From assembly GCF_017309955.1 (NCBI RefSeq), contig NZ_CP021247.1, forward strand, positions 1,761,001 to 1,825,000: a stretch of DNA of 64,000 nucleotides. The letters are read 5' to 3'. Origin of the DNA: Novosphingobium sp. KA1 (GTDB taxonomy: Bacteria; Pseudomonadota; Alphaproteobacteria; Sphingomonadales; Sphingomonadaceae). A program made the translations under genes and the position numbers. Every line of letters starts with the position of its first letter. Within the stretch, counting starts at the first letter, position 1. Under the pieces are notes generated by a model. The model saw nothing but the letters and a program-made list of their open reading frames with translations. It had not been told where the DNA came from and searched no databases. Of the stretch, positions 47,998 through 56,669 are shown in pieces.

Positions 47998-48314
47998 GTG
48001 AAACTCCTCTGGGTTAAGAGGAGTTTGAACTTTGCTGGGTCGCACGATTAGCCTCAAACGGATCGAATTCATTTCAACACATTGTTGAAGATGGGCCAAT
48101 CTGACGAACCTACCTGTCTTCGAGCACCTTTCATCGCTGCCGACACAAGCACCGCTGGAGCGTGCGCTTAAGTCCATTCGTCGCGCGCGTCACGGGGCGA
48201 CCGTATCAGAAACTTTCAATCAATCATTGAAGCTGAGTAAAGTCATTAGGGGCTAATTTCGGATAAATAAATGGGTCATCTTTGCTCCATCGAAACACAA
48301 ACGGAGTAAAGACA
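47998..48314. promoter_or_regulatory. Divergent promoter region with two TTCAA-N7-TTGAA operators
   Basis: 317 bp between the epoxide hydrolase gene and SDR copy B. Two sites: 48073-48089 (TTCAA-cacattg-TTGAA) and 48215-48231 (TTCAA-tcaatca-TTGAA), 142 bp apart centre to centre. Together with the site at 44738 they are the only three instances I found in the window. No gene in the gap is supported. Confidence 0.65.
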
Positions 48315-49067
48315 ATGACCAACCTCACCCATCCGCTGACCGGCAAGGTCGCTCTCGTTACCGGCGGTTCGCGCTCGATCGGCGCCGCCATCGCCAGGAA
48401 GCTCGCCGCCGACGGCGCTGCCGTTGCCATCACTTACAGCGCGTCGCCTGACCGGGCGGCCCAGGTCGTCGCCGACATCGAGGCAGCCGGCGGAAAGGCT
48501 GTCGCCATCGAAGCTGACGCTGGCAACCCGGAGGCAGTGCGCGCCGCTGTAGCTCAGACCGTCTCGACCTTCGGCGGCATCGACATCCTCGTCAACAATG
48601 CCGGCGTGGCGATCAATGCGCCTCTCGATGATTACAAATTCGAGGACTATGAGCGGATGGTCGCCGTCAATGTCACCGGCGTTTTCGTCGCGACCCAGGA
48701 AGCCGTGCGGCACATGACGCCGGGTGGACGCATCATCCATATCGGCTCGTCCATGACGCGCTATGCTGCGTTCCCGACCGCCTCCGTCTATACGCTGACC
48801 AAAGGCGCGATCACTGGCTTCAACCGCAGCCTCGTGCGTGATCTCGGTCCCAAGGGCATCACCGTCAACACAGTCCATCCCGGCCCGACCGATACCGACA
48901 TGAACCCGGCGGACGGCCCGGTGGCCGCCATTGTCGGTCCCGGCATGGCGATCGGCCGCTACGGCCAGCCGAGCGAGATCGCCAGCGTCGTCGCCTTCCT
49001 CGCCAGCCCCGATGCGGCCTTCGTCACCGGCGCGGACATCGTCGCCGATGGCGGCCTGACCGCCTGA
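48315..49067 (+). CDS. Short-chain dehydrogenase, copy B
   Basis: 250 aa; GGAG lies 8 nt before the ATG. Same motifs as copy A (TGGSRSIGAAIA, NNAGVAINAP, YTLTKG). Two residues differ from copy A. First gene of the plus-strand run with the F420-like copy B and the MFS exporter. Substrate unknown; copies A and B are under different promoters, both next to LysR operator sites. Confidence 0.92.
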   Translation: MTNLTHPLTGKVALVTGGSRSIGAAIARKLAADGAAVAITYSASPDRAAQVVADIEAAGGKAVAIEADAGNPEAVRAAVAQTVSTFGGIDILVNNAGVAINAPLDDYKFEDYERMVAVNVTGVFVATQEAVRHMTPGGRIIHIGSSMTRYAAFPTASVYTLTKGAITGFNRSLVRDLGPKGITVNTVHPGPTDTDMNPADGPVAAIVGPGMAIGRYGQPSEIASVVAFLASPDAAFVTGADIVADGGLTA

Positions 49068-49130
49068 TCCTCTGCGGCGCTCCATTTCGGAGCGCCGCTT
49101 TGGCCCTCGTTTCAAATCAGGAGAAACACC

Positions 49131-49730
49131 ATGTCCATCGGCATCATCGGCGCCGGCAATATTGGGGCTGCCTTTGCTCGGGCGCTCGCCACAGCGCGCA
49201 TTTCCGCCACTATAGCGAATAGCCGCGACCCTGCATCGCTTGCCATGCTCGAAGTGGAACTGGCTCCCTTCATCAAGGCGGGCACGCGCGAGGAAGCAGC
49301 ATCGAAAGACATCGTCCTTGTCGCGGTCAACTGGTCGAAGCTGCCGAAAGCACTCGCCGGCCTGCCGGACTTTGGCGGTCGCATCGTCATCGACGCCAAC
49401 AATCCGATCGAAGCGCCGCTGTTCAAACCCGCCGAACTGAACGGCCGTCTTTCTACAGAGGTTTTCGCGGATCTTGTTCCCGGCGCCCGCGTCGTCAAGG
49501 CATTCAACCATTTGCAGCCGCATCTGATCTCTGGCGATCCCAAAGCCGAGGGGGGATCGCGCATCCTGTTCTATTCCGGTGACGACGCACGGGCAAAAGC
49601 GGAAGTCGGCGCGCTGATCTCCAGGCTCGGCTTCACCGGCATCGATCTCGGCCCCGTCTCGGTCGGCGGCAAGCTCGTGCAGTTTCCCGGCGGCGCACTG
49701 CCAGCCCTCAACCTCGTCAAGTTCGGATGA
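49131..49730 (+). CDS. NADPH-dependent F420-reductase-like protein, copy B
   Basis: 199 aa with GIIGAGNIGAAFARALA Rossmann motif, AVNWSKLPKAL and VIDANNPIEAP as in copy A at 42703. The two proteins share about three quarters of residues by eye, so this pair is older than the SDR pair. Preceded by AGGAG-like sequence. Likely co-transcribed with SDR copy B and the MFS gene; a paired dehydrogenase role is inferred. Confidence 0.85.
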   Translation: MSIGIIGAGNIGAAFARALATARISATIANSRDPASLAMLEVELAPFIKAGTREEAASKDIVLVAVNWSKLPKALAGLPDFGGRIVIDANNPIEAPLFKPAELNGRLSTEVFADLVPGARVVKAFNHLQPHLISGDPKAEGGSRILFYSGDDARAKAEVGALISRLGFTGIDLGPVSVGGKLVQFPGGALPALNLVKFG

Positions 49731-49801
49731 GCCATCGCAGGCAAACCGAAGCGCCGCGCTACCTCGGGTTCACCCTGCTTTCACATTAAAGGACCCCTCC
49801 C

Positions 49802-51004
49802 ATGGACATGCCTGTCTCCCACAGTATTTCCGCAAGCCTCGCAGAGAACAAGCCGCTCGCCTCCTGGGCCGCAGTCGCCAGCGTCGGCATCGGAGCTTTC
49901 GCCCTTGTCACCACCGAATTCCTGCCCGTTGGGCTTCTGCCGCTGATCGCGGCTGACCTCGGCATCAGCGAGGGTACGGCCGGACTGATGGTGACCATAC
50001 CCGGCTTTCTTGCAGCGCTTGCCGCGCCAATGACCCTCGGCTTTGCCGCGCGCTTCGATCGCAAGCGTGTGCTTGTCGCTCTGCTGATGCTGCTCGTCAT
50101 TTCAAACGCCATCGTTGCGGTAGCCCAGGGTTTTCCCGCACTGATGTTCGGACGGGTGCTGCTCGGAGTTGCGGTCGGCGGCTTCTGGACGATCGGCGGC
50201 TCGCTCGGCCCGCGCCTGCGCCCAGGTGCGGAAGGCCCGCGTGCGACGGCTTTGATCTTCTCCGGCGTGTCGCTGGGCACCGTCGCCGGCGTACCAGCAG
50301 GCGCTCTTATCGGCGACCTGTTCGGCTGGCGCACTGCCTTCCTGCTTGTGTCGGGTGTGGCACTGCTTGTCGTGGCGGCGCTCCAGTTTTTGCTACCTTC
50401 GATCCGCGCTCAAAGGGGCTCGGGACTGAAGCAGATTCCGGAGGTGTTGCGATTGCGGCGCGTCCGGGTTGGCCTGACAGCAGCCGTGCTCATCTTCGTG
50501 GGGCAGTTCGCGGCCTATACCTACATTACCCCATTCCTCATCGGGGCAACCGGGATAAACACAGGAACACTCAGCGCGGTGCTGCTCGGCTATGGCGCGG
50601 CGGGATTTGCTGGAAACCTGTTCGGGGGATGGGCCGCCGGTCGGAATTTTGTTCTCGCACTTGCCGGCACGGCTTTTCTGATCGCGTTGTCGATTGTGGG
50701 ACTATTGTTAGCCGGTAGCAGCACGCTTGTCGCCATCGCATGGGTTGCCGTCTGGGGCTTCGGTTTCGGAATGCTGCCGATCGCCATGCAAACTTTTCTA
50801 TTTAGTTCCGCGTCAGATCGGCTGGAAAGTATTGCCGCGCTCTTTGTTTCGATAGCGCAACTGGCAATCGGACTTGGTGCATTGGTCGGCGGCTTCGCAG
50901 TAGATGGTTTCGGCGTGCCGAGCGCGTTGTGGCTGGGTGCTGCGAGCGCAATGCTGACCGCGGGTCTTATTGCCTCGACCAGTAGACAAGGTGACAAGAG
51001 GTAG
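49802..51004 (+). CDS. MFS exporter, DHA1-type
   Basis: 400 aa, 12 hydrophobic segments. Motif A-like loop FAARFDRKRVLVALL and the helix-5 motif C region (VAGVPAGALIGDLFGWRTAFL) mark a drug:H+ antiporter of the DHA1 class (AraJ/NepI-like). FVGLL-type TEFLPVGLLPLIAADLGISEG at the N-terminus is family-like (TEFLPVGLLP). Probably exports a toxic intermediate or the inducing compound. Last gene of the cargo run; the relaxase gene follows on the opposite strand. Confidence 0.88.
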   Translation: MDMPVSHSISASLAENKPLASWAAVASVGIGAFALVTTEFLPVGLLPLIAADLGISEGTAGLMVTIPGFLAALAAPMTLGFAARFDRKRVLVALLMLLVISNAIVAVAQGFPALMFGRVLLGVAVGGFWTIGGSLGPRLRPGAEGPRATALIFSGVSLGTVAGVPAGALIGDLFGWRTAFLLVSGVALLVVAALQFLLPSIRAQRGSGLKQIPEVLRLRRVRVGLTAAVLIFVGQFAAYTYITPFLIGATGINTGTLSAVLLGYGAAGFAGNLFGGWAAGRNFVLALAGTAFLIALSIVGLLLAGSSTLVAIAWVAVWGFGFGMLPIAMQTFLFSSASDRLESIAALFVSIAQLAIGLGALVGGFAVDGFGVPSALWLGAASAMLTAGLIASTSRQGDKR

Positions 51005-51048
51005 CATGCCATAAGCAAACCGCCCACATCGCGCTACCTCATTGGAAA

Positions 51049-53100
51049 CTATATTCCCAATCCCCGCTGTCGCCCCAACTGCCAAGTTACCGAACCACTC
51101 TGGACAACACCCGACACCTCACGTCCAAGCTGACGGTCAATGACCGGCCGCCACGGGACAAGAGTGAACTCGTGGGACTTCTCGACGATGGCGAACTTGC
51201 CGCTCGATAGCTGCACGGTCCCGGTAAAGGTGCCGGTGACGGTTTCGCCATCGGCGGCGGCACGGAACGGCATCGCCTTCTTTTCCGCCATTGCTGCACC
51301 GGTGCGGGCCACCTCCCGTTCCTGAAGCGTGGCGATCAGGTTGCGGCGATAAGCTATGCGGCCGTCCGTCTGGCGGATGGCATCGCCTCGGTCGATCAGA
51401 GTCTCCCGCCGACGCTCCATCGCTTCGCGCACCTGTTCGCCGAAACCTGCCGGCGACAGGTCGGATGCGCTCGCGCCGACCAGCCGCCGGTCGAGCCAGG
51501 TCGCGCCATCCGATCCGATCTGACGTTCGAGGTCGAAGGTCGAAAGGACGCGGATATTGGCACGAGCATTCCTGCAGACATCGTGCGCAGCAGCGCGCCC
51601 CTCGAAATCTTCCGGGATGCGCCATTGATCGGCGTCGATCCGCTCCGCGATCCCGGCCCGCCGCAACGCCTCCAGGCGACGGACATGGGCATCGACGAAA
51701 CCCTCAAAGTCGCCACCCGGCACACGGCCATCGAACCGTGCCTGTTCCAGATGCCGGCTCGGCCGATAGATGCCGTCCTCGGCCATCCCGGCGATGGCGC
51801 GATCGGACGGACGGCCTGCACTGTCGGGCGGCCCGATCTCGATGACGCTGCCGATGCGGACGTCCTCGACGCGGCCCGGATCGATGCCGGAGACATGATG
51901 CGTGCGTCCGTCGATCCCATCGACTACCAGCGTCAGGTTCTCGCCCAGCTCGTCGGAAAGATGCTTGTCGATGACGCGCCCAACGATCGGCGCCGCTGGC
52001 GCGGCATCGTGAATCTCGAAGCTCATCGGATCGCGTTCTGCACCCTCGGCCCTAAGCGCCTTCTGCATGGTGCGGACGATGTCGCCACGCTCGCCCATCT
52101 CGCGCAGGGTCGGCTCTAGCCGTTCGCTCAACGCCCAGACGCCCGGAGCGGGTTCGGTCGCGAGGCCCATGTCGCCGAGCTTGCCGAGACGCCGCAGCCG
52201 CATGGTCCGGTCTGACTGGCCGCGCAGATCGTCCGGTTCATGGCGCAGGTCGATCAAACGATCCTGGCTTTCCGCGATCATCGCCCGGTCGATGCGGGTG
52301 AACCGGTCCTGATCGATCTCTGCCATGAGCTTGCGGCGCTGCTCGATCTCGGTGACGGGACCAAGTTCCAGCGTCGCCAGTTCGCTCGCCCGCTCGCGTA
52401 TGCCGCCCGCGAGATAGTCGCCGTTGATGACGAGATCCTCGCCCAAGGCGTCGCGGCCGTTGACGATGACATGGACATGCGGATGGCCGGTATTGTGATG
52501 GTTGACGGCGACCCAATCGAGCTTGGTACCAAGATCGGCTTCGACCTGCGCCATCAGCTCGCGGGTATAGTCCTTGAGGTCGCCGAGATCGGCAGCGTCT
52601 TCGGGCGAGACGATGAAGCGGAACTGGTGGCGATCGTCCTTGCCGCGATCGAGAAACGCATCGCCATCGGCGCGATCCTCACCCGCTGAATAGAGTTGCC
52701 CACGTTCGCCGTCGCGGGACGTGCCGTCGCGCTGGATATAGCGCAGATGCGCGGCGGCCTTGCCGCTGCGACCGGCGGCGCGCACCGATCGCGATTTGAC
52801 GATGACGCGGCGACTGCCGGGCTGGCGATGGCTCCAACCGTTCGACAGGTTGCGAGCGCGGACGAAGGCCGCGCCTCGCCCGCGCTGGACGCCCCGGCCG
52901 GAGGCGATAGTGTTCTTGCCCTTGGAGGCACGACTGGCGCCGCCGCCCTTCGCCGACCGGCTTCGGCCGGAAGCGGCTTGCTGCTGGCGCGTGATCTTCC
53001 GAACCTTGCTGAGGAAGCTCTTGGCCTGGCCCGCCTTCGGCGTGTCGGAGCGCACGCGGCCGGGCTTCGGCCGGAAGCGGTTGTCGTCGTCGGTGCTCAT
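51049..53100 (-). CDS. Relaxase, DUF3363 type (TraI/VirD2-like)
   Basis: 683 aa from 53100. The first 95 residues are basic and low-complexity. The relaxase core has LRYIQRDG with candidate catalytic Tyr121 and the HxHxH metal site GHPHVHV (His206, 208, 210). A long C-terminal DUF3363 region follows. The protein nicks oriT and pilots the single strand. In this ICE family the gene is upstream of the transglycosylase, TraF and ParA genes. Confidence 0.92.
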   Translation of the reverse strand: MSTDDDNRFRPKPGRVRSDTPKAGQAKSFLSKVRKITRQQQAASGRSRSAKGGGASRASKGKNTIASGRGVQRGRGAAFVRARNLSNGWSHRQPGSRRVIVKSRSVRAAGRSGKAAAHLRYIQRDGTSRDGERGQLYSAGEDRADGDAFLDRGKDDRHQFRFIVSPEDAADLGDLKDYTRELMAQVEADLGTKLDWVAVNHHNTGHPHVHVIVNGRDALGEDLVINGDYLAGGIRERASELATLELGPVTEIEQRRKLMAEIDQDRFTRIDRAMIAESQDRLIDLRHEPDDLRGQSDRTMRLRRLGKLGDMGLATEPAPGVWALSERLEPTLREMGERGDIVRTMQKALRAEGAERDPMSFEIHDAAPAAPIVGRVIDKHLSDELGENLTLVVDGIDGRTHHVSGIDPGRVEDVRIGSVIEIGPPDSAGRPSDRAIAGMAEDGIYRPSRHLEQARFDGRVPGGDFEGFVDAHVRRLEALRRAGIAERIDADQWRIPEDFEGRAAAHDVCRNARANIRVLSTFDLERQIGSDGATWLDRRLVGASASDLSPAGFGEQVREAMERRRETLIDRGDAIRQTDGRIAYRRNLIATLQEREVARTGAAMAEKKAMPFRAAADGETVTGTFTGTVQLSSGKFAIVEKSHEFTLVPWRPVIDRQLGREVSGVVQSGSVTWQLGRQRGLGI

Positions 53101-53389
53101 GGCTGATCCACCCGAAACCGCCAATTTCGAGGAAGAGTGCCGCAAGAAATGCGGGAAATGCTGGCTTTGCCGCACCTCGCGGCACCATGAAGGCCCGGCG
53201 ACGGTGCCGCCTCAAACCGTGTGCAGACAAGGGCTTGGCCCCCGGATCGGACCCATAGGGTGCCGTCCGCTTTAATCTTGCCCTCCCGCCTGCCTTTCCG
53301 TTCTGCCCCTCCTGCCCAGGGATGAAACTGTCGCCAGCCCCATCCCCTGCACACTGAAACCTGCCGCGCGATGCCCCTGACTCCGATGC
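53101..53389. other. 289-bp gap before the relaxase gene; candidate oriT region
   Basis: No gene is supported. The gap contains an imperfect nested palindrome (CGGAC..GTCCG around ACCCATAGGGT) near 53250-53275. The position directly upstream of the relaxase gene fits oriT, but I do not recognise a nic-site consensus. Confidence 0.3.
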
Positions 53390-54319
53390 TCATGGCTGCG
53401 GTCCGGTGCTGGCCCGCGCGACGAAGAGGCCACCGGACTGCGGCACGATGGCGGAAACATCGCGCACGGTGACGGTCGGGCGCATGTCGTTCGAGGTGCG
53501 CTCGGTCTGCACGGGATTGGCAGCGGAATGGCGATCCGGCGGCGCGATGAACAAGGGTGCGCGCGTCCATGCGAGCGGATCGGCCGACGCGACCGCGACA
53601 GGCGTAACGATCGCGCCGCCGTCGATGATCGGCGCGATAGCGGCGACATAGGCGCGGGTCTCAGCGGGCAATGGCCGACCGGAAAGCGACGCCTCATAGC
53701 GACCGGGACCGGCATTGTATGCGGCGAGCATGGCGGTGACACTACCGTAGCGATCGTGCAGCTGGCGCAGATAGGCCGTGCCAGCAAGAATGTTGTCGCG
53801 CGGATCGTAAACGTCGCCGCCGAGACGATGCCGGACGCGCAGTTCCGCCCATGTGGCGGGCATGATCTGCATCAGCCCCATCGCGCCGGCCGAAGAGATG
53901 GCGCGTGGATCGCCCGCGCTTTCGGCGCGCAGCACCGCCCTGATCCATGCCACCGGGACGCCGAAGCGCTGCGAGGCTTCCGCGATATGAGCGGCATGGG
54001 GATCGGAGGTTGCTGCACGCTCCGCCGATTGGGGCTGAGCCACGGCGGCGACGGGTATGGCGGAAGTGAACAATCCCGCCAGCAGCAGGAGCGCGCATCG
54101 GACAGGCGCACCTTCTCCGCTACGACGCCAGCCTGCCAGCGTGCTCGCTGCGGTCAAGGGTCCGCGCAAAGCGCCGGCCAATGGCCGCCCTTGACCTGCG
54201 CTGTGCGCGCCGACCGACCTGCGTTCGAGCGGGACGGAGGGATGAGACGGCTTTCCCGCGAACAAAGGGATGACCGATCTGAAGAGGATCGCGCAGGCAC
54301 GCGGGCTGACGGTTCGCAT
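53390..54319 (-). CDS. Lytic transglycosylase for conjugation (VirB1-like)
   Basis: 309 aa as the longest frame; a later start is possible because the first 70 residues are not conserved. A hydrophobic segment (CALLLLAGLFTSAIPVAAVA) is the signal. The SLT domain is clear: AVLRAESAGDP with the catalytic Glu, SSAGAMGLMQIMPATW and YNAGPGRYE. The enzyme cuts peptidoglycan so that the type IV channel can be assembled. The C-terminal 80 residues are unconserved. It is between the relaxase gene and DUF736 and 4 bp from the latter. Confidence 0.87.
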   Translation of the reverse strand: MRTVSPRACAILFRSVIPLFAGKPSHPSVPLERRSVGAHSAGQGRPLAGALRGPLTAASTLAGWRRSGEGAPVRCALLLLAGLFTSAIPVAAVAQPQSAERAATSDPHAAHIAEASQRFGVPVAWIRAVLRAESAGDPRAISSAGAMGLMQIMPATWAELRVRHRLGGDVYDPRDNILAGTAYLRQLHDRYGSVTAMLAAYNAGPGRYEASLSGRPLPAETRAYVAAIAPIIDGGAIVTPVAVASADPLAWTRAPLFIAPPDRHSAANPVQTERTSNDMRPTVTVRDVSAIVPQSGGLFVARASTGPQP

Positions 54320-54323
54320 GGCG

Positions 54324-54659
54324 TCAGTCCTTCCCCTCGCGCTTTTGCGGGCGGCTCCAGTGCAGCGACCAGGCGCTGCCGGCGTCGTCGTCGCGGAACA
54401 GGTTGGCGCGTATCGGCTGCGGCAAAGCGGGATCGTCGATCAGCAACGCAATATATTCGCCCGCACGCTCGCCGGTGCGTTTCCAGCCCGCGCCGATTTC
54501 CGGGCCTTCGTCATTGCCGTGGTGGATGCGGTAGTCGGGCGCATTCTCGGCGTCGGACGGCTCGGCCGGAACGACGGTGACTTCACGGTAGATGGTGAAG
54601 GTGTGGATGTGGCCAGTGAAGCCGGATTGCTCGCGCGTGAATGTGCCGATCTGCGGCAT
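54324..54659 (-). CDS. DUF736 protein, copy 1
   Basis: 111 aa with strong AAGGAGG ribosome site. DUF736 marks: IGTFTREQSGFTGHIHT at the start, PDYRIHHG and IGAGWKRT, EYIALLIDDPALPQPIRANLF. DUF736 proteins are small, widely linked to conjugative elements and of unknown function. A second family member lies at 60487, with a shared pattern but clear divergence. Confidence 0.88.
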   Translation of the reverse strand: MPQIGTFTREQSGFTGHIHTFTIYREVTVVPAEPSDAENAPDYRIHHGNDEGPEIGAGWKRTGERAGEYIALLIDDPALPQPIRANLFRDDDAGSAWSLHWSRPQKREGKD

Positions 54660-54704
54660 GGAAACCTCCTTGCGATTGCGTTGGTGAGGGAATGGGAGCG
54701 GCTG

Positions 54705-55250
54705 TCAGCGGGTCGCCGCACGCCAGACGAAGCGGCCGTCGCCGTTTTCGTCGGTGTAGAGCGGCGTCGCTTTGCCGATGACGGTGCGCGCCGGGATCGG
54801 GCCGAAATAGCGACCGTCCAGACTGTCGCGCACGTCCGGGTTCATCAGGAAGATGTCGCCGCACTCGATGCGTCGGCAGCCCTGCCAGACGGGCAGTTCG
54901 CGGCCGTGCCGGTCGCGGTCAAGTGCATCGCCGAGCGGCACCGCATCGACGGTCACGGCGTTGCCGGCGCGGCAGACCCGTTGACCGGGAAGCCCCATGA
55001 CGCGCTTCATCAGCGGCACGTCGCGACCGATATAGCCGCGCTCCACCATGAAATCGGCCAGCGGCTTTTCCGGCATCACGGCGACCAGATCGCCGACAGC
55101 CAGGTCGCGTGGCGGATCGAGGTCGTAGAGACCGATCGGCACGCTAGCCGAGGCGTTCCAGACGAGGCGCAGCGGCGTCGGAATGAATGCGGCGATGGCG
55201 ACGCCCATCGTCGCGAAATACGTCACCATGACGTAGCCGAAGCGGGTCAT
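54705..55250 (-). CDS. traF: Conjugation signal peptidase TraF (S26 family)
   Basis: 181 aa. Type I signal-peptidase-like: one N-terminal TM segment, SASVPIGLY with the catalytic Ser, LMKRVMGLPGQ with the catalytic Lys, and GDIFLMNPD. In IncP and related systems TraF matures and cyclises the TrbC pilin, encoded at 35247. The start at 55250 overlaps the DUF2840 gene by 4 bp. Confidence 0.92.
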   Translation of the reverse strand: MTRFGYVMVTYFATMGVAIAAFIPTPLRLVWNASASVPIGLYDLDPPRDLAVGDLVAVMPEKPLADFMVERGYIGRDVPLMKRVMGLPGQRVCRAGNAVTVDAVPLGDALDRDRHGRELPVWQGCRRIECGDIFLMNPDVRDSLDGRYFGPIPARTVIGKATPLYTDENGDGRFVWRAATR

Positions 55251-55768
55251 TGCTCGATCTCCCGCCGCTTGAGCCATGCCTGATGGCGTTCCATTGTGTA
55301 GGGGCGCGGCGAATGGCCGGCGCCGATCCGATTGCCGACATGCCGCCAATGATCGGGTGCGACCTCACAGGCATCGATGCCGGCAGCCTCCACCGCGTCG
55401 ATATGGCGGATCACCCGTTCGACCTTGGGCCAGCCTTCGATCTTGAGCAGAATGTCGCCGCCAGGGCGCACGAAAGGCAGAGTCTGATAGGGTTCGCCGA
55501 CCTCCACCGCTCGCACGATGTCGATGCGCGAGATGATGGTGCCGAAGTCGTTGGCTGCCCACCGGACGAAGGCGAAGATGCTGTCGGCGCGATAAGAGAA
55601 GACACGGCGGCGGCGGTCCAGCACCTGTTCGTGGACCTCTCGGCCGAACCTGATCCAGTTCTCGATCCGCTTCTCGATATGCGTCAGCTCGACATGGGTA
55701 AGGCTGTCGGATGGCAACGCGGACGGCATGGGGCCGCCGCGCGCGCGGGGCACCGCGGCGCTGGTCAT
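55247..55768 (-). CDS. DUF2840 protein
   Basis: 173 aa. DUF2840 is a conserved partner of traF/parA in this ICE group (LTHVELTHIEKRIENWIRFGREV, key IENWIRFGREV; FAFVRWAANDFGTIISRIDI, key AANDFGT). Function unknown. It overlaps the RHH gene and traF by 4 bp each (ATGA), so the run parA-RHH-DUF2840-traF is translationally coupled. Confidence 0.87.
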   Translation of the reverse strand: MTSAAVPRARGGPMPSALPSDSLTHVELTHIEKRIENWIRFGREVHEQVLDRRRRVFSYRADSIFAFVRWAANDFGTIISRIDIVRAVEVGEPYQTLPFVRPGGDILLKIEGWPKVERVIRHIDAVEAAGIDACEVAPDHWRHVGNRIGAGHSPRPYTMERHQAWLKRREIEQ

Positions 55769-56019
55769 GATGGGTCTCCTTCGGGGTTTAGGGGAAATTC
55801 GTTCGCGAGCAGATCGCGCAGCATGTCGGCAACGGTGATGCCGCGCCGGAACGCGGCGATCTTGATCCGACCGCGCAGCTCGGGCGTCACGTCGATGGTG
55901 AGCCGCGCCGTGAAACTGGCTGGATCGGCATCGCGGGGCGGAGCGTCCGCCGCCTTGATCCAGTGTTCGGGATCGGCAGGACGGGCGGCGAAGCCGCGAC
56001 GGGGCGAACGCTGGCTCAC
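55765..56019 (-). CDS. Ribbon-helix-helix protein in the parA operon
   Basis: 84 aa from a GTG start at 56019 (VSQRSPRRG), which overlaps the parA stop (GTGA). Only the end is structured: TARLTIDVTPELRGRIKIAAFRRGITVADMLRDLLANEF, a CopG/ParG-like pattern (key TIDVTPELRGRIK, FRRGITVADMLRDLL). Probable centromere-binding partner or repressor for ParA. A longer ORF upstream in the same frame is antisense to parA and is rejected. Confidence 0.8.
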   Translation of the reverse strand: MSQRSPRRGFAARPADPEHWIKAADAPPRDADPASFTARLTIDVTPELRGRIKIAAFRRGITVADMLRDLLANEFPLNPEGDPS

Positions 56020-56669
56020 GGCGCTACCCTCTTGATACCGAGGGCGTCGATCGACGCTGCCAGCACCGCGATCTCGCGTGCGGCGGGCGTGTCGTCGTCC
56101 AGTTCGGACACCAGCCGTCCTGACTGTGCGGCGGCGGCGAAGGCGATGCGCTGTCCGATGGTGGCGGCAAGCACTGGCGGGTCGTGATCGGCCAGCGTCT
56201 CGGCCGTCTCGCGGGCGAGCACGGTGCGCGCACCGCATCGGTTGAGCACGAAGCGCGCGATCAGTTCGGGCCGGTAGATGCGCGCCTCGGTAATAAGCGC
56301 CAGCATTTCCGCCGAAGCCCAACCGTCGAGCGGCGATGGCTGCACCGGGATCAGCACCAGGTCGGCAGCGAGCAGCGCCGAGCGCATCAGGGCGGCGACG
56401 CGCGGCGGCCCGTCGATGACGACATGATCGGCGTTGCCCGCCAGCGCCGGTGCTTCCCGGTGCAATGTGTCGCGGGCCAGGCCGACGACGCCGAACGTGC
56501 GGGCCAGCCCCTCTCGGGCGCGTTGCTGCGACCAGTCCAGCGCAGAGCCTTGTGGGTCCGCGTCGATCAGCGTGACGCGCTTGCCCTGCCGCGCCCATTC
56601 TCCGGCCAAGTTCAGCGCCAGCGTGGTCTTGCCGACGCCGCCCTTCTGATTGAGGAGCGCGACGATCAT
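56016..56669 (-). CDS. parA: ParA-family partition ATPase
   Basis: 217 aa. Deviant Walker A KGGVGKTT at residues 9-16 with the signature Lys, DADPQGSALDW, and VVIDGPPR. A short, type Ib/ParA-like ATPase that would help retain the excised circular ICE. It is between the RepA-like gene and the RHH protein, a minimal par set. Confidence 0.92.
   Translation of the reverse strand: MIVALLNQKGGVGKTTLALNLAGEWARQGKRVTLIDADPQGSALDWSQQRAREGLARTFGVVGLARDTLHREAPALAGNADHVVIDGPPRVAALMRSALLAADLVLIPVQPSPLDGWASAEMLALITEARIYRPELIARFVLNRCGARTVLARETAETLADHDPPVLAATIGQRIAFAAAAQSGRLVSELDDDTPAAREIAVLAASIDALGIKRVAP

Larger units (their letters stand above)
43348..49067. repeat. Inverted duplication of an SDR gene (4.2 kb apart)
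   Basis: The minus-strand SDR gene (43348-44100) and the plus-strand SDR gene (48315-49067) are 753 bp each and almost identical; the two proteins differ at 2 of 250 residues. The identity ends close to the start and stop codons: the sequences upstream of the ATG and after the stop differ. The neighbouring F420-like genes are a more diverged pair in the same inverted arrangement. The arrangement allows inversion of the 4.2-kb segment between them. Confidence 0.85.

Noticed and set aside
48276-49523. Minus-strand frame of about 415 codons
   Set aside because: Antisense to SDR copy B and the F420-like gene; the same shadow appears opposite SDR copy A.
53101-53389. A gene coding for a small protein before the relaxase
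   Set aside because: Frames are low-complexity and none has a supported start or motif.
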